NCBI RefSeq assembly: GCF_016907455.1
Contig: NZ_JAFBCB010000001.1
Coordinates: 1,922,001-1,986,000, forward strand
Source of the DNA: Brachybacterium muris
GTDB taxonomy: Bacteria; Actinomycetota; Actinomycetes; Actinomycetales; Dermabacteraceae
Reading direction: 5' to 3'
DNA length: 64,000 nucleotides
This document shows positions 34,716 through 43,277 of the stretch, one piece after another (the first letter of the stretch is position 1; each line of letters opens with the position of its first letter). The notes beneath the pieces are model-generated. The model did no database searches. It was not told where the DNA came from and saw only the letters and a list, made by a program, of their open reading frames with translations. A program made the position numbers and the translations under genes.

Positions 34716-34941
34716 CCTGAAGGTGCTCCTTCGACCTTGGAGAATTGGACCCTAAGCAAGCCCTATTCTTCCAGGTCAGGAGCACCTTTCCGCGTCTACG
34801 ACCACCCCTCGGACACCTCAACGATGAAAGCCCGAGGTTAACTGCGCACCCCTACGACCCGCAGCTCCCGGCACCGTACGATTCCTCTAGCGTCGAACGC
34901 GGCGCAGGATGCCGCCGAACAGAGCCGTTAGGAAGCGTCAT

Positions 34942-36273
34942 ATGGAGAGCACAGGCAGAACCAGCCACCGCGCCCCGAGCACCTGCATGATGCCGAGCAC
35001 GTGCCGCATACCAGTCGTGCACAGGCGACTTGAAGCCGCGCATCGCGCATGGCATACCGCCCGCGAAGGCTACAACGACCCCAATGACTTTACTTTTGGC
35101 CTAAATAGCTGCATTCAAGAGCTACGCAACGTAACATTCGCCCTTCAATCGGCTCTCCGGAATAAAGTAGAGGGATTCGATGAGTGGTATGCACCATGGT
35201 CCCAGACACTTCGATCAGACGACGTATGCAAATGGGCAAGTAACGCTCGCACGGAAATCACCAAGGTTGGCGATCTAAATTCACGTTCAACCCTCCGAGT
35301 GTGGCACCTCTTCACCTACGATGATGTTGCCGCGTTTCGCCAGTACAAGGTAAATGGCGCCGATTATAGCAACTACGCAATAGAGCCACTCTTAAGCGCC
35401 GCCGAGGTTGTCGAGAATGACAAATTAGCCTCCGGCAATTCGCCTAGAGTTCAAGCGCTCGGGATGGAGCGACGGTGGACCGTCCCTGAGATTCCCGAGT
35501 GGGAGCTTCTGGATGCTCTTTCACACTGCTACGGCGTACTGGCAAAACTCGTAATAGACTGCGAAGCCAGCCTCATCGCGCCTCTAAGCGGCAGGAACTA
35601 TTCCGCCTTCGCGGAGCAAATTACGGACAAAACCACAACGCCGAACTGCATGCGAGCAAAGGAAACTGACCGGCTAGAGCTAGTCTCTCCGAAAACCGGC
35701 CTTGCCAGCGCGCACCGCATTACGAGAATCGAGCGAGATGATAGTACGCTGCCAGAATTAGTGGAGCGTTATGGGCCGCTTCGGGTTCTGCCGAAAGACG
35801 TGTCCTCCCCCCTCGATCTAGTATTACCTCAGTTCAATAACGCCAAGAGAGTGCTTGCCGCCGACGGTTATCACCTTCGAATACAGATGCTGTATCGAGG
35901 TACTACTATCGTTCACAACGAAGCGGTCGAGCTAGGCGACCGGACCGATAAATATATGCACTCCTTGCGTTTGGCCGAGCTTGCAACGCGACTTGGCGCG
36001 GACGGCTTCTTCGAGATAGCCGAAGCCTGGTACGCAAGCGCGCATTCAGCAACGGCTGATCCATACGGCGAAATCTCCGACCGGGAAGGTCGACGCGAGA
36101 TACTCTTCGTGACAGCGTTTACCCGGCGGGAGGGCGTTCTGTCGCGATGGTGCTTTTTCAATCGCACGGCTTTCGGGATTACTTTCGAGGAAGACCGCTC
36201 GGATACCCTAGCGTGGAATCACCTCAAGCCCCTAGCCCAGTCCTGGGGAGTGGGTTTCGAAGCAACCATTTAG
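34942..36273 (+). CDS. Unknown protein, AT-richer foreign gene in the insertion
   Basis: A 443-residue protein I cannot assign. ATG 34942 is favoured by AGGAAG seven bases upstream; an in-frame ATG at 34909 is possible. Residues 25-130 look all-helical (HRRLEAAHRAWHTAREGYND, FTFGLNSCIQELRNVTFALQ, EWYAPWSQTLRSDDVCKWAS, NARTEITKVGDL), a pattern I have seen in conserved hypotheticals of actinobacterial genomes. The second half (300-440) is mixed, with RLAELATRLGADGFFEIAEAW and a closing beta-rich part. No signal peptide, membrane helix or catalytic motif is evident. Codon use is plainly AT-richer than the host, with many AAT, ATA and TTA codons, so it is recently acquired. Cargo of the insertion; a defence or accessory role is only a guess. 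Confidence 0.75.
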   Translation: MESTGRTSHRAPSTCMMPSTCRIPVVHRRLEAAHRAWHTAREGYNDPNDFTFGLNSCIQELRNVTFALQSALRNKVEGFDEWYAPWSQTLRSDDVCKWASNARTEITKVGDLNSRSTLRVWHLFTYDDVAAFRQYKVNGADYSNYAIEPLLSAAEVVENDKLASGNSPRVQALGMERRWTVPEIPEWELLDALSHCYGVLAKLVIDCEASLIAPLSGRNYSAFAEQITDKTTTPNCMRAKETDRLELVSPKTGLASAHRITRIERDDSTLPELVERYGPLRVLPKDVSSPLDLVLPQFNNAKRVLAADGYHLRIQMLYRGTTIVHNEAVELGDRTDKYMHSLRLAELATRLGADGFFEIAEAWYASAHSATADPYGEISDREGRREILFVTAFTRREGVLSRWCFFNRTAFGITFEEDRSDTLAWNHLKPLAQSWGVGFEATI

Positions 36274-36424
36274 GTAATCTGCCTCTTTGAACGGCTTTGC
36301 ATGAAAGTTGAGGGATAGGTCATGGTCGCTCTATACCGATCGTGCGTCGGAACCGTAGCGGATCACAAACGTTGACTCCCAAGCTATGGCCGTAAAGGCG
36401 CAACTTTGAGTGCTATTTTCTCCT

Positions 36425-36694
36425 GACCTGTACAAGTGGGCGATGAAGCTCTCCCCCTTGGTGCCGAGCTCCCTGGTGCTGGACTGCTTCGAGCACGCCC
36501 GCGAGACCCGCGTGCTGGACATGGAAGCGAGCCCGTATGACGTGCGGCCCCTGGGCTACGGGGTGGTCCCGATCGAGACGCCTGCCGGGAAGGCGGAGTA
36601 CGTGCGGCGGCAACGTGCCCTGGTCGACAGGGCCGAGCAGCTCCGCGGGCGGATCCTGGGTGAGCTCGAGGGATTGCCGGTCGACGCTCCCTGA
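36425..36694 (+). pseudogene. Glycosylase-family gene, C-terminal part
   Basis: Ninety codons that complete the gene broken at 30020: DLYKWAMKLSPLVPSSLVLD, ARETRVLDMEASPYDVRPLG and GKAEYVRRQRALVDRAEQLR, ending at TGA 36694. A GTG at 36410 inside the insertion is in frame and could start a short fragment, but there is no evidence it is expressed. Confidence 0.85.
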
Positions 36695-36845
36695 GCGGGC
36701 CCGCCCCTGTCGCGCAGGGACCGGATCATGCACGATGGACACCGCACGCCCGCCCATCACATCCGGGACCGAGGAGACGAGCGCCTGGTTCAGGTGCTGT
36801 GCCTGCTGCCACCTTTCAAACTCCCGGACTGAGCTGAGGAGCACC

Positions 36846-37067
36846 ATGACCGCACGCCGATCCGATGACCCGACCGCCGACGCCGCGGCGCCGGATGCCG
36901 CGTCGAGTCTCGAGTACTGGACGAAGGAGCGTCGTGACGCAGCGAATCCGGTGCCGATGACCCGTGAAGTCCCGACTGAGAGTGAGGAGGACCGGGCCGA
37001 CAGGACCCCGGATCCACCCTCTACCTGCAACGACACCGGCGAACAGGAGCCGGGGACCTCCGAGTGA
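36846..37067 (+). CDS. Small acidic protein with a YWTxER motif, function unknown
   Basis: A 73-residue protein from ATG 36846 after GCTGAGGAGC. It is highly polar, rich in Asp, Glu, Pro and Thr, and probably unstructured. Its middle, LEYWTKERRDAANPVPM, resembles the propeptide motif AWTEERMEQATPADE in the secreted protease 220 bp downstream. There is no signal peptide. It could be a real small gene or the remains of a protease propeptide region. Confidence 0.5.
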   Translation: MTARRSDDPTADAAAPDAASSLEYWTKERRDAANPVPMTREVPTESEEDRADRTPDPPSTCNDTGEQEPGTSE

Positions 37068-37285
37068 TCGCACCCGAGGACCAGTACGGAAGTACCAGCG
37101 AGTAACGGGAGAAGCGGGCACGGCAGGAGAAAGTCCATCCTTTGGTGCCGCCGGGCATACACGGACGAATCGGTCGCCGCGAGGGTCGTGCCCCGATGTG
37201 GGCCAGGTCACCGCTCCTACGATGACTGGCCTCGGCTCCCGCAGTCGGGACCTGTCCACGTAGTCCCTTCGAAAGGACTCCCCTC

Positions 37286-38252
37286 GTGGCCAACGCATCG
37301 ATCACCAAGAACGACCGGACCAGACGCTCCTCACGGATCCGCAACGGGGTGAAGCTCGCCGGCGGCGCCGCCTTCGCCCTCACCCTGTCCCTCAGCAGTG
37401 CCGGCCTCGCCGGTGCCGATCCGATCTCCAGCCCGAGCATGGACCGAGGAGCGGATGGAGCAGGCCACCCCTGCCGACGAGCTGGTCGAGGACAAGGGCG
37501 CGGCCCCCGCCGAGGTCGAGCGGGACGCTGCCCCGTTGAAGGTGCCGTCGGTCTCCACCAGCAACCTGCCGCAGACCGCTGCCGAGACCGTTCCCGGCAG
37601 CGGAGACCTTGGAGGCACCGACCACATCGGCAAGGTGTTCTTCACCGTCGGCGGCAACGACTACGTGTGCTCCGGCAACTCGGTGGCCTCCACCAACGGC
37701 TCCACCGTCTCCACCGCGGGTCACTGCGCCAGCAGCGGTGGCACCTGGGCCAGCAACTGGGTGTTCGCCCCGGGATACGACCACGGTGAGACCCCCCACG
37801 GACTGTGGGCGGCCACCGAGATCGTCTCCACCAGCCAGTGGATCAACAGCGAGGACATCAACTACGACGTGGCCTTCGCCAAGGTGCAGTCCGATACCGC
37901 CGCGGGCACCCTGTCCGAGACCGTCGGAGCGTCCGGCGTCGCCTTCAACGAGGAGCGCGGTCTGGCATACAGCGCCTACGGCTACCCGGCCGATGTCCCG
38001 TTCGACGGTGAGGGCCTGGAGCAGTGCCACGGCACCACCTCGGACGACACCCTGGGCGGCACCCAGAGCCAGGGCATCGACTGCGACATGACCGGCGGCT
38101 CCTCCGGTGGCCCCTGGTTCATCGGCGGTGACGCCGGCGGCTACCAGAACTCGGTGAACAGCTTCGGCTACAAGACCCAGGCCAATGTGATGTACGGCCC
38201 GTACTTCGGTGACGAGGCCAAGCAGGCCTACCAGGAGGCAGAGGTCGCCTGA
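37286..38252 (+). pseudogene. Secreted trypsin-like serine protease, frameshifted after the signal peptide
   Basis: GTG 37286, after GAAAGGA, opens a frame with a good Sec signal peptide (GVKLAGGAAFALTLSLSSAG, cleavage near GLAGA). About residue 50 the frame must shift by one base, near 37435-37445, to the long frame ending at 38252. That frame carries the propeptide AWTEERMEQATP and a chymotrypsin-fold domain with STAGHCAS (His), INYDVAFAKV (Asp) and DMTGGSSGGPW (Ser), a complete triad. The natural product would be about 320 residues and exported. The likely lesion is one extra C in the run before GAGCATGG. It may be real inactivation or a sequence error. A terminator follows. Confidence 0.85.
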
Positions 38253-38300
38253 CCTCACCCTGCATGGCCGCGTGACAGCACGGGCACGTGACTGCGCGAC

Positions 38301-38332
38301 GAAGGCCGGTGTCCACCAGGGCACCGGCCTTC
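38301..38332 (+). terminator. Terminator after the protease gene
   Basis: An 11-bp perfect stem GAAGGCCGGTG and its complement around a 10-base loop, followed by GTCAC. Confidence 0.65.
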
Positions 38333-38381
38333 GTCACGTCCGGGTGCCCGCGTGCATAGCCGTTTCCTCGGGGGATGTCGT

Positions 38382-38909
38382 TCAGTCCTCGAGCAGCAGG
38401 GAGCGGATCCGCAGCTCCGCCTCTTCGTAGCTGATGCCGTCGTAGAAGTCCCGCACCAGCGGGTGGTCGACCTCGGGATCGGGCTCGAGGAAGGGCCGAA
38501 GGTCTCCCCGGGTGGTGACTCGCATCGCCAACGGCTGGGGGAACTCGTACCCGGGGATCGCGGTGCTGAGCCAGCCGAAGTAGTGGGCGTGATGGTCCGG
38601 ATCGTCCCAGTGGTCGACGTAGTCGGTGAAGCTCTGCTCGCTGAGGGATACCCATGGCCCGTACTCGAGCGTGCGCTGATGGCCGATCACGGGCAGAGAC
38701 AGGGTGACCCGGATGAAGCGGTCCACCTGGTCTCCCCAGTCGATCACCACCAGGTCGTCGTCGGCGTGTGCCCGTTCCTGCTCCTCGGGTGTGAGTTCCA
38801 GGTACGGGTCGGGACGGTGGAAGCTCAGCGCGGGCCAGTCGTCCCCGCCGCCGTGGGACCCGTCGTGGTGCTCACCGCAGGCGTCGCAGTGGAAGCTGGT
38901 GTCGGCCAT
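38382..38909 (-). CDS. DUF2199-family protein
   Basis: A 175-residue cytoplasmic protein. It starts with a zinc-knuckle-like FHCDACGEHHDG, then WPALSFHRPDPYLEL, RFIRVTLSLPVIGHQRTLEYG and GPWVSLSEQSF, HYFGWLSTAIPGYEFP and DHPLVRDFYDGISYE. These blocks match DUF2199, a family without assigned function. The ribosome binding site AAGGGGAGG precedes ATG 38909, so unlike several neighbours it is not leaderless. It is divergent from the helicase gene. Confidence 0.85.
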   Translation of the reverse strand: MADTSFHCDACGEHHDGSHGGGDDWPALSFHRPDPYLELTPEEQERAHADDDLVVIDWGDQVDRFIRVTLSLPVIGHQRTLEYGPWVSLSEQSFTDYVDHWDDPDHHAHYFGWLSTAIPGYEFPQPLAMRVTTRGDLRPFLEPDPEVDHPLVRDFYDGISYEEAELRIRSLLLED

Positions 38910-38992
38910 CGGACCTCCCCTTCCTCAAGGCCGGCGCCGTCGGCCGCCCCTGCACGCATCGTAGGCGCTCACGCACCTGAGAGACTGGACCC

Positions 38993-41581
38993 ATGGCTTC
39001 GCTGACCCCTTTCCTGCCCGGTGACCACTCCTCCCCCGTCGCCGCGGACGACGAGGCGGCGCAGGACCGGATCGTCGACGGGTTCATCGCCTCCCAGGAG
39101 GAGATCGGCCGCACCCTGTACCCCCACCAGGAGGAGGCGCTGCTGGCGATCGCCGCCGGGGACCATGTGATCGCAGCGACCCCCACCGGATCGGGGAAGA
39201 CCACCATCGCCTACGCAGCCCTGTTCGCGGCCATGGCCCGCGGCGAGCGGGCCTACTACACCGCCCCCATCAAGGCCCTGGTGAGCGAGAAGTTCTTCGA
39301 CCTGGTCTCCCAGTTCGGCGCGGAGAACGTGGGCATGATGACCGGGGACAGCTCCGTGAACCACGATGCCCCGATCATCGTGTGCACCGCGGAGATCTTC
39401 GCCAACCATGCCCTGCGCGACGGTCCCACCTCCGATGTGGGCCTGGCGGTGATGGACGAGTTCCACTTCTACGGCGACTCCCAGCGCGGTTGGGCCTGGC
39501 AGGTGCCGCTGGTGGAGCTGCCCAACTGCCAGTTCGTGCTGATGAGCGCGACCCTGGGCGATGTCACCTTCTTCGAGGAGGACCTCGAGCAGCGCACCGG
39601 CCGCCCGGTCACCACGATCGACGACGCGCCCCGCCCGGTGCCGCTGGACTTCCGCTGGTCGATGGAGCCGCTGCCGGACACGATCGCCACGATCCTCCAG
39701 GACCGCGACGCCCCGGTGTACATCGTGCACTTCACGCAGAAGGAGGCGCTGGAGCAGGCACAGGCCCTGCAGAGCCAGAAGATCCTCACGGCTGAGGAGA
39801 AGGAGCGGGTGCGGGAGATCATCGGCGACTTCCGCTTCGCCAAGGGCTTCGGCCGCACCCTGTCCAAGCTGGTGCGGGAGGGAATCGGTGTGCACCACGC
39901 CGGGATGCTGCCCAAGTACCGGCGACTGGTGGAGAAGCTCGCCCAGTCGGGCCTGCTGAAGATCATCTGCGGCACCGACACCCTGGGTGTGGGCATCAAT
40001 GTGCCGATCCGCACCGTGCTGCTGACGGGACTGGTGAAGTACGACGGACGCCGCTCCCGCCTGCTGAACGCCCGCGAGTTCCACCAGATCGCCGGTCGTG
40101 CTGGAAGGGCCGGCTACGACACCGTCGGTCACGTGGTGGTCCAGGCCCCGATCTGGACCATCGAGTTCGAGCGCGAGCGCGCCAAGGTGCGCGCCCGGGA
40201 GGAGGCCGGCAAGGCCCCCAACAACGCGAAGAAGCGCAAGAAGGAACCCAAGCCCAAAGTGCCCGATGGTGCGGTGACCTGGTCCGAGCAGAACCTCACC
40301 AAGCTGGTGGAGAACCCCCCGGAGCAGCTGCGCCCCCACCTGCGGATCACCGCTTCCATGGTGCTGGCGCTGATCACCCGCCCCGGGGACGCGATCGCCG
40401 CGGGCCGGCACCTGATCATGACCAGCCACCAGACCCGCACCCAGAAACTGGTGCTGGTGAAGCAGGCCGTGGAGATCTTCCGCGGGCTGCGCGACGCCGA
40501 CATCATCGAGATCCTCGATGAGCCCGACCACCTGGGCCGCCGGATCGCCCTGGTGGAGGACCTGCAGCTGGACTTCACCATGAACCAGCCGCTGGCCCCC
40601 TTCGCGATCGCGATGATCGACTCCCTGGACGAGGAGGCGGACACGGTCACCCTGGACACCGTCTCGATCATCGAGGCGATCCTGGAGGACCCGATGCAGA
40701 TCCTGCTGGCCCAGCAGAACGCCGCCAAGGGCGAGCTGCTGGCGGAGCTGAAGGCCGACGGCGTGGAGTACACCGAGCGGATGGCGCAGCTGGACGAGGT
40801 CACGTGGCCGAAGCCCCTGGCCGAGGACCTCGAGGCGGCACTGGAGATCTATCGCGCCAAGCACCCCTGGGTGCGGGCCGGGGACCTCTCCCCCAAGTCG
40901 ATCGTGCGGGAGATCTACGAGACCGGGCAGACCTTCAGCGAGTTCGTGCAGCGCTACACCCTGGCCCGCTCCGAGGGCATCGTGCTGCGGTACCTCTCGG
41001 ACGCCTACCAGGCGATGCGCCGCACTATCCCCCAGGACCTGCGCACCGAGCAGCTCGAGGACATGATCGAGTGGCTGGGCGTGCTGGTGCGCGGCATCGA
41101 CTCCTCCCTGCTGGACGAGTGGGAGGCCCTCACCCATCCCGAGGACGCTCCCGACGGCGCCGAGGAGATCAGGCCCACGACCCCGCGGGGGCTGTCCGCC
41201 CAGACCAAGGTGCTGCGCACGATGGTGCGCTCGGCGATGTGGCAGCGGGTGGAGCACTTCGCCTTCGAGCGGGAGGCACGCCTGGCAGAGCTGGACGGCG
41301 CCTCCGGATGGGACCGGAAGGCCTGGGCCGAGGCCATGGACGACTACTACGACACCTACGACCACGTGGGGATAGACGGCCCGGCCCGCTCACCGCAGCT
41401 GCTGCAGATCACCGAGGAGTCCAAGGTGTGGCGGATCCGCCAGGTGCTGGATGACCCGGACCACAACCGCGACTGGGGCATCGAGGCGGAGCTGGACCTG
41501 GAGGCCACCGACGAGGCCGGCGAGCCGGTGCTGGCGATCACCCACGTGGGCGTGAATATTCGCCTCGCTGGGGTCCGCTGA
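38993..41581 (+). CDS. Ski2-like DEAD/DEAH-box helicase (DUF3516 type), C-terminal tail altered by IS21
   Basis: An 862-residue superfamily 2 helicase. Motif I is ATPTGSGKTTIAYAA, motif II is MDEFHFYG, motif III is LMSATLG, then GIGVHHAGMLPKYRRLVE and motif VI HQIAGRAGRAGYD. The C-terminal half matches the DUF3516 extension of actinobacterial members. Substrate RNA or DNA is not known. IS21 copy 3 begins at 41553, so the last nine residues (VNIRLAGVR) and the stop come from the IS. Joining across the IS with one GGCG removed restores an original end of ...ITHVGELGGH. The core is intact, so the protein is likely functional. GAGACT six bases before the ATG suggests leaderless start. Confidence 0.92.
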   Translation: MASLTPFLPGDHSSPVAADDEAAQDRIVDGFIASQEEIGRTLYPHQEEALLAIAAGDHVIAATPTGSGKTTIAYAALFAAMARGERAYYTAPIKALVSEKFFDLVSQFGAENVGMMTGDSSVNHDAPIIVCTAEIFANHALRDGPTSDVGLAVMDEFHFYGDSQRGWAWQVPLVELPNCQFVLMSATLGDVTFFEEDLEQRTGRPVTTIDDAPRPVPLDFRWSMEPLPDTIATILQDRDAPVYIVHFTQKEALEQAQALQSQKILTAEEKERVREIIGDFRFAKGFGRTLSKLVREGIGVHHAGMLPKYRRLVEKLAQSGLLKIICGTDTLGVGINVPIRTVLLTGLVKYDGRRSRLLNAREFHQIAGRAGRAGYDTVGHVVVQAPIWTIEFERERAKVRAREEAGKAPNNAKKRKKEPKPKVPDGAVTWSEQNLTKLVENPPEQLRPHLRITASMVLALITRPGDAIAAGRHLIMTSHQTRTQKLVLVKQAVEIFRGLRDADIIEILDEPDHLGRRIALVEDLQLDFTMNQPLAPFAIAMIDSLDEEADTVTLDTVSIIEAILEDPMQILLAQQNAAKGELLAELKADGVEYTERMAQLDEVTWPKPLAEDLEAALEIYRAKHPWVRAGDLSPKSIVREIYETGQTFSEFVQRYTLARSEGIVLRYLSDAYQAMRRTIPQDLRTEQLEDMIEWLGVLVRGIDSSLLDEWEALTHPEDAPDGAEEIRPTTPRGLSAQTKVLRTMVRSAMWQRVEHFAFEREARLAELDGASGWDRKAWAEAMDDYYDTYDHVGIDGPARSPQLLQITEESKVWRIRQVLDDPDHNRDWGIEAELDLEATDEAGEPVLAITHVGVNIRLAGVR

Positions 41582-41666
41582 TCGAGGGTTCGGGTGCCAC
41601 GTCGCTGCCGTAGCGGTGGCGTCGTTCGGGACCACCAGTGGTGTCGTTGGGGCCGCTCTGTCTACG

Positions 41667-41705
41667 CTCCTTCCGCCGTGTGTATAGGGCACGCGGCGGA
41701 AGGAG
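41667..41705 (+). promoter_or_regulatory. Hairpin over the istA ribosome binding site (copy 3)
   Basis: Identical to those in copies 1 and 2. Here it matters most, because helicase transcripts read straight into this element. Confidence 0.7.
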
Positions 41706-41714
41706 CAATCTGGA

Positions 41715-43277
41715 ATGGTACGGAAGATCAGGGCGAAGCTGGTGCTCCAGCTGCGCGCAGAAGGTCTGTCGGGGCGAGCGATTTCGTCCTCGCAGGGCAT
41801 GTCCCGCAAGTCCGTGAGGGCGGTGTTCGAGGCCGCTGACGCTGCAGGGATCGGGTGGGGCGATATCGCGGACGTCGCCGATGAGCAGGTGTATGCCCGG
41901 TTGTTCCCGGGCCGGGGCGAGCACGAGAGCGTGTTCGCACAGCCGGACTGGGAACAGGTCCATCGAGAGATGGCCAGGGTCGGCGTGACGCTGAAGCTGT
42001 TGCACGGCGAGTACTTCGACGCGACCACGGCGGCTGGGGATCCGGCGATGGGGTATGACCGGTTTTGCCGCACCTACCAGCACCACGTCATGGTCACCGG
42101 TGCCGCTTCGAGAGTCGGTCACAAGGCCGGCCAGAGCGTGGAGGTCGACTGGTCCGGCCCCACGATGGAGCTGGCCGATCCGGTCACCGGCGAGGTCTCG
42201 AAGGTGTTCTTGTTCGTTGCCTGCCTGCCTTTTTCTCGTTACGCGTTCTGCTTCCCGGCGCTGGATATGCGCCAGGAGTCCTGGCTGCGAGCGCACGTAG
42301 CGATGTTCGAGGCGCTGGGCGGGACGGTCCCGAGGATCGTTCCGGACAACCTCAAGACCGGTGTGGTGAAGCACCCCCGCGAGGGCGAGATCGTCCTGAA
42401 CGATGCGTATCGCGAGATGGCAGCGCATTACTCGGCGGCGGTGCTCCCGGGGAGGGTGCGGAAACCGAAAGACAAGGCGAGCGTGGAGAACACCGTCGCG
42501 CACGTCGCGACCTGGGTCATCGCCGGGCTGCGGGATCAGCGATTCACGTCCCTGCCCGAACTTGCAGCCGCCATCGGGCAGCGGATGGAGGCCTATAACG
42601 CGGAGCCGTTCCAGAAGCGGCCCGGATCCCGCGCCAGCGTGTTCGACGCGGAGGAGCGGCCGCTGCTGACGCCGCTGCCGGCGGTGCCCTACGAGATCTC
42701 GACATGGCACTACGGACGACGAGTGGGCAGGAACGGGCACGTCACGTTCGCGCGGAACTTCTACTCCGCGCCGTTCGCGCACATCGGCGCGAAGGTCGAT
42801 CTGCGCATCACGGCCCGGACGCTGGAGATCTATCAGGGCAGCCAGCGACTGACCAGTCACCTGCTGCTCCCGGAGACCGCGAGCAATGAGTACCGCACCA
42901 ACGACGCGGACCTACCTGCGGGCGAGCGTTTCCAGGCCTGGGACGCGCAGAGGGTGCGGGCGTGGGCAGATCGGGTCGGGCCGGCCACGGTGATCGTGAT
43001 CCAGCGGATCTTCGAGTCCGTGCCGATCGTGGAACAGGGCCTGGATCCCGCGTTGGCGGTGCTACGGCTCTCTCGCCGCTTCTCCGTAGATCGGGTCGAG
43101 GCGGCCTGCGCACTCGCGCTGACGGGACGGGTCCGTTCACCGCGCTATGCGCATCTGCACCCGATCTTGGCCACCGGGCAGGACAAGGTCGCCGCCCTGC
43201 GTCCACCCCGCGAGGAACCCGCGGAAGACGGCGGATACGTCCGTGGCGCCGACTACTACGCCGGAGGTGTCCGGTGA
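41715..43277 (+). CDS. istA: IS21 transposase IstA (copy 3)
   Basis: The 520-residue translation equals copies 1 and 2, with a complete DDE triad. It lies in line with the helicase gene, 133 bp after its present stop. Confidence 0.96.
   Translation: MVRKIRAKLVLQLRAEGLSGRAISSSQGMSRKSVRAVFEAADAAGIGWGDIADVADEQVYARLFPGRGEHESVFAQPDWEQVHREMARVGVTLKLLHGEYFDATTAAGDPAMGYDRFCRTYQHHVMVTGAASRVGHKAGQSVEVDWSGPTMELADPVTGEVSKVFLFVACLPFSRYAFCFPALDMRQESWLRAHVAMFEALGGTVPRIVPDNLKTGVVKHPREGEIVLNDAYREMAAHYSAAVLPGRVRKPKDKASVENTVAHVATWVIAGLRDQRFTSLPELAAAIGQRMEAYNAEPFQKRPGSRASVFDAEERPLLTPLPAVPYEISTWHYGRRVGRNGHVTFARNFYSAPFAHIGAKVDLRITARTLEIYQGSQRLTSHLLLPETASNEYRTNDADLPAGERFQAWDAQRVRAWADRVGPATVIVIQRIFESVPIVEQGLDPALAVLRLSRRFSVDRVEAACALALTGRVRSPRYAHLHPILATGQDKVAALRPPREEPAEDGGYVRGADYYAGGVR

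Larger units (their letters stand above)
30569..34842 (-). mobile_element. IS1380-like element, interrupted by IS21 copy 2
   Basis: Imperfect terminal inverted repeats are visible: GTTAGCCTCGATCTTTCAT at the left and GTTAACCTCGGGCTTTCAT (reverse complement) at the right. They enclose one transposase gene on the minus strand that is split by a complete IS21 copy. The uninterrupted element would be about 1.69 kb, normal for IS1380. I could not find a matching target duplication at its outer ends. The ends are my reading of the repeats and may be off by a few bases. Confidence 0.75.
30021..36424 (+). mobile_element. 6.4-kb insertion splitting the glycosylase-family gene
   Basis: The host gene is intact when 30021-36424 plus one GACCT copy (30016-30020 or 36425-36429) is removed, so the whole segment arrived as an insertion or grew inside one. 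It holds a 124-aa gene, an IS1380-like element with a nested IS21, and a 443-aa gene with visibly lower GC than the host. Without the IS elements about 2.1 kb remains, with no integrase, transposase or resolvase that I recognise. The ends (CCACACGTCATAAAG on the left, CTATTTTCTCCT on the right) do not form obvious inverted repeats. Confidence 0.8.

Noticed and set aside
30565-34846. A target duplication for the IS1380-like element
   Set aside because: Left flank TGGC and right flank TGCG do not match; alternative end positions gave nothing better.
34942-36273. A named defence system
   Set aside because: No recognisable nuclease, NTPase, TIR, HEPN or membrane effector motif; calling it defence would rest on context alone.
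30021-36424. An integrative element with tRNA attachment site
   Set aside because: No tRNA gene or integrase at either end; the host site is a protein-coding gene.
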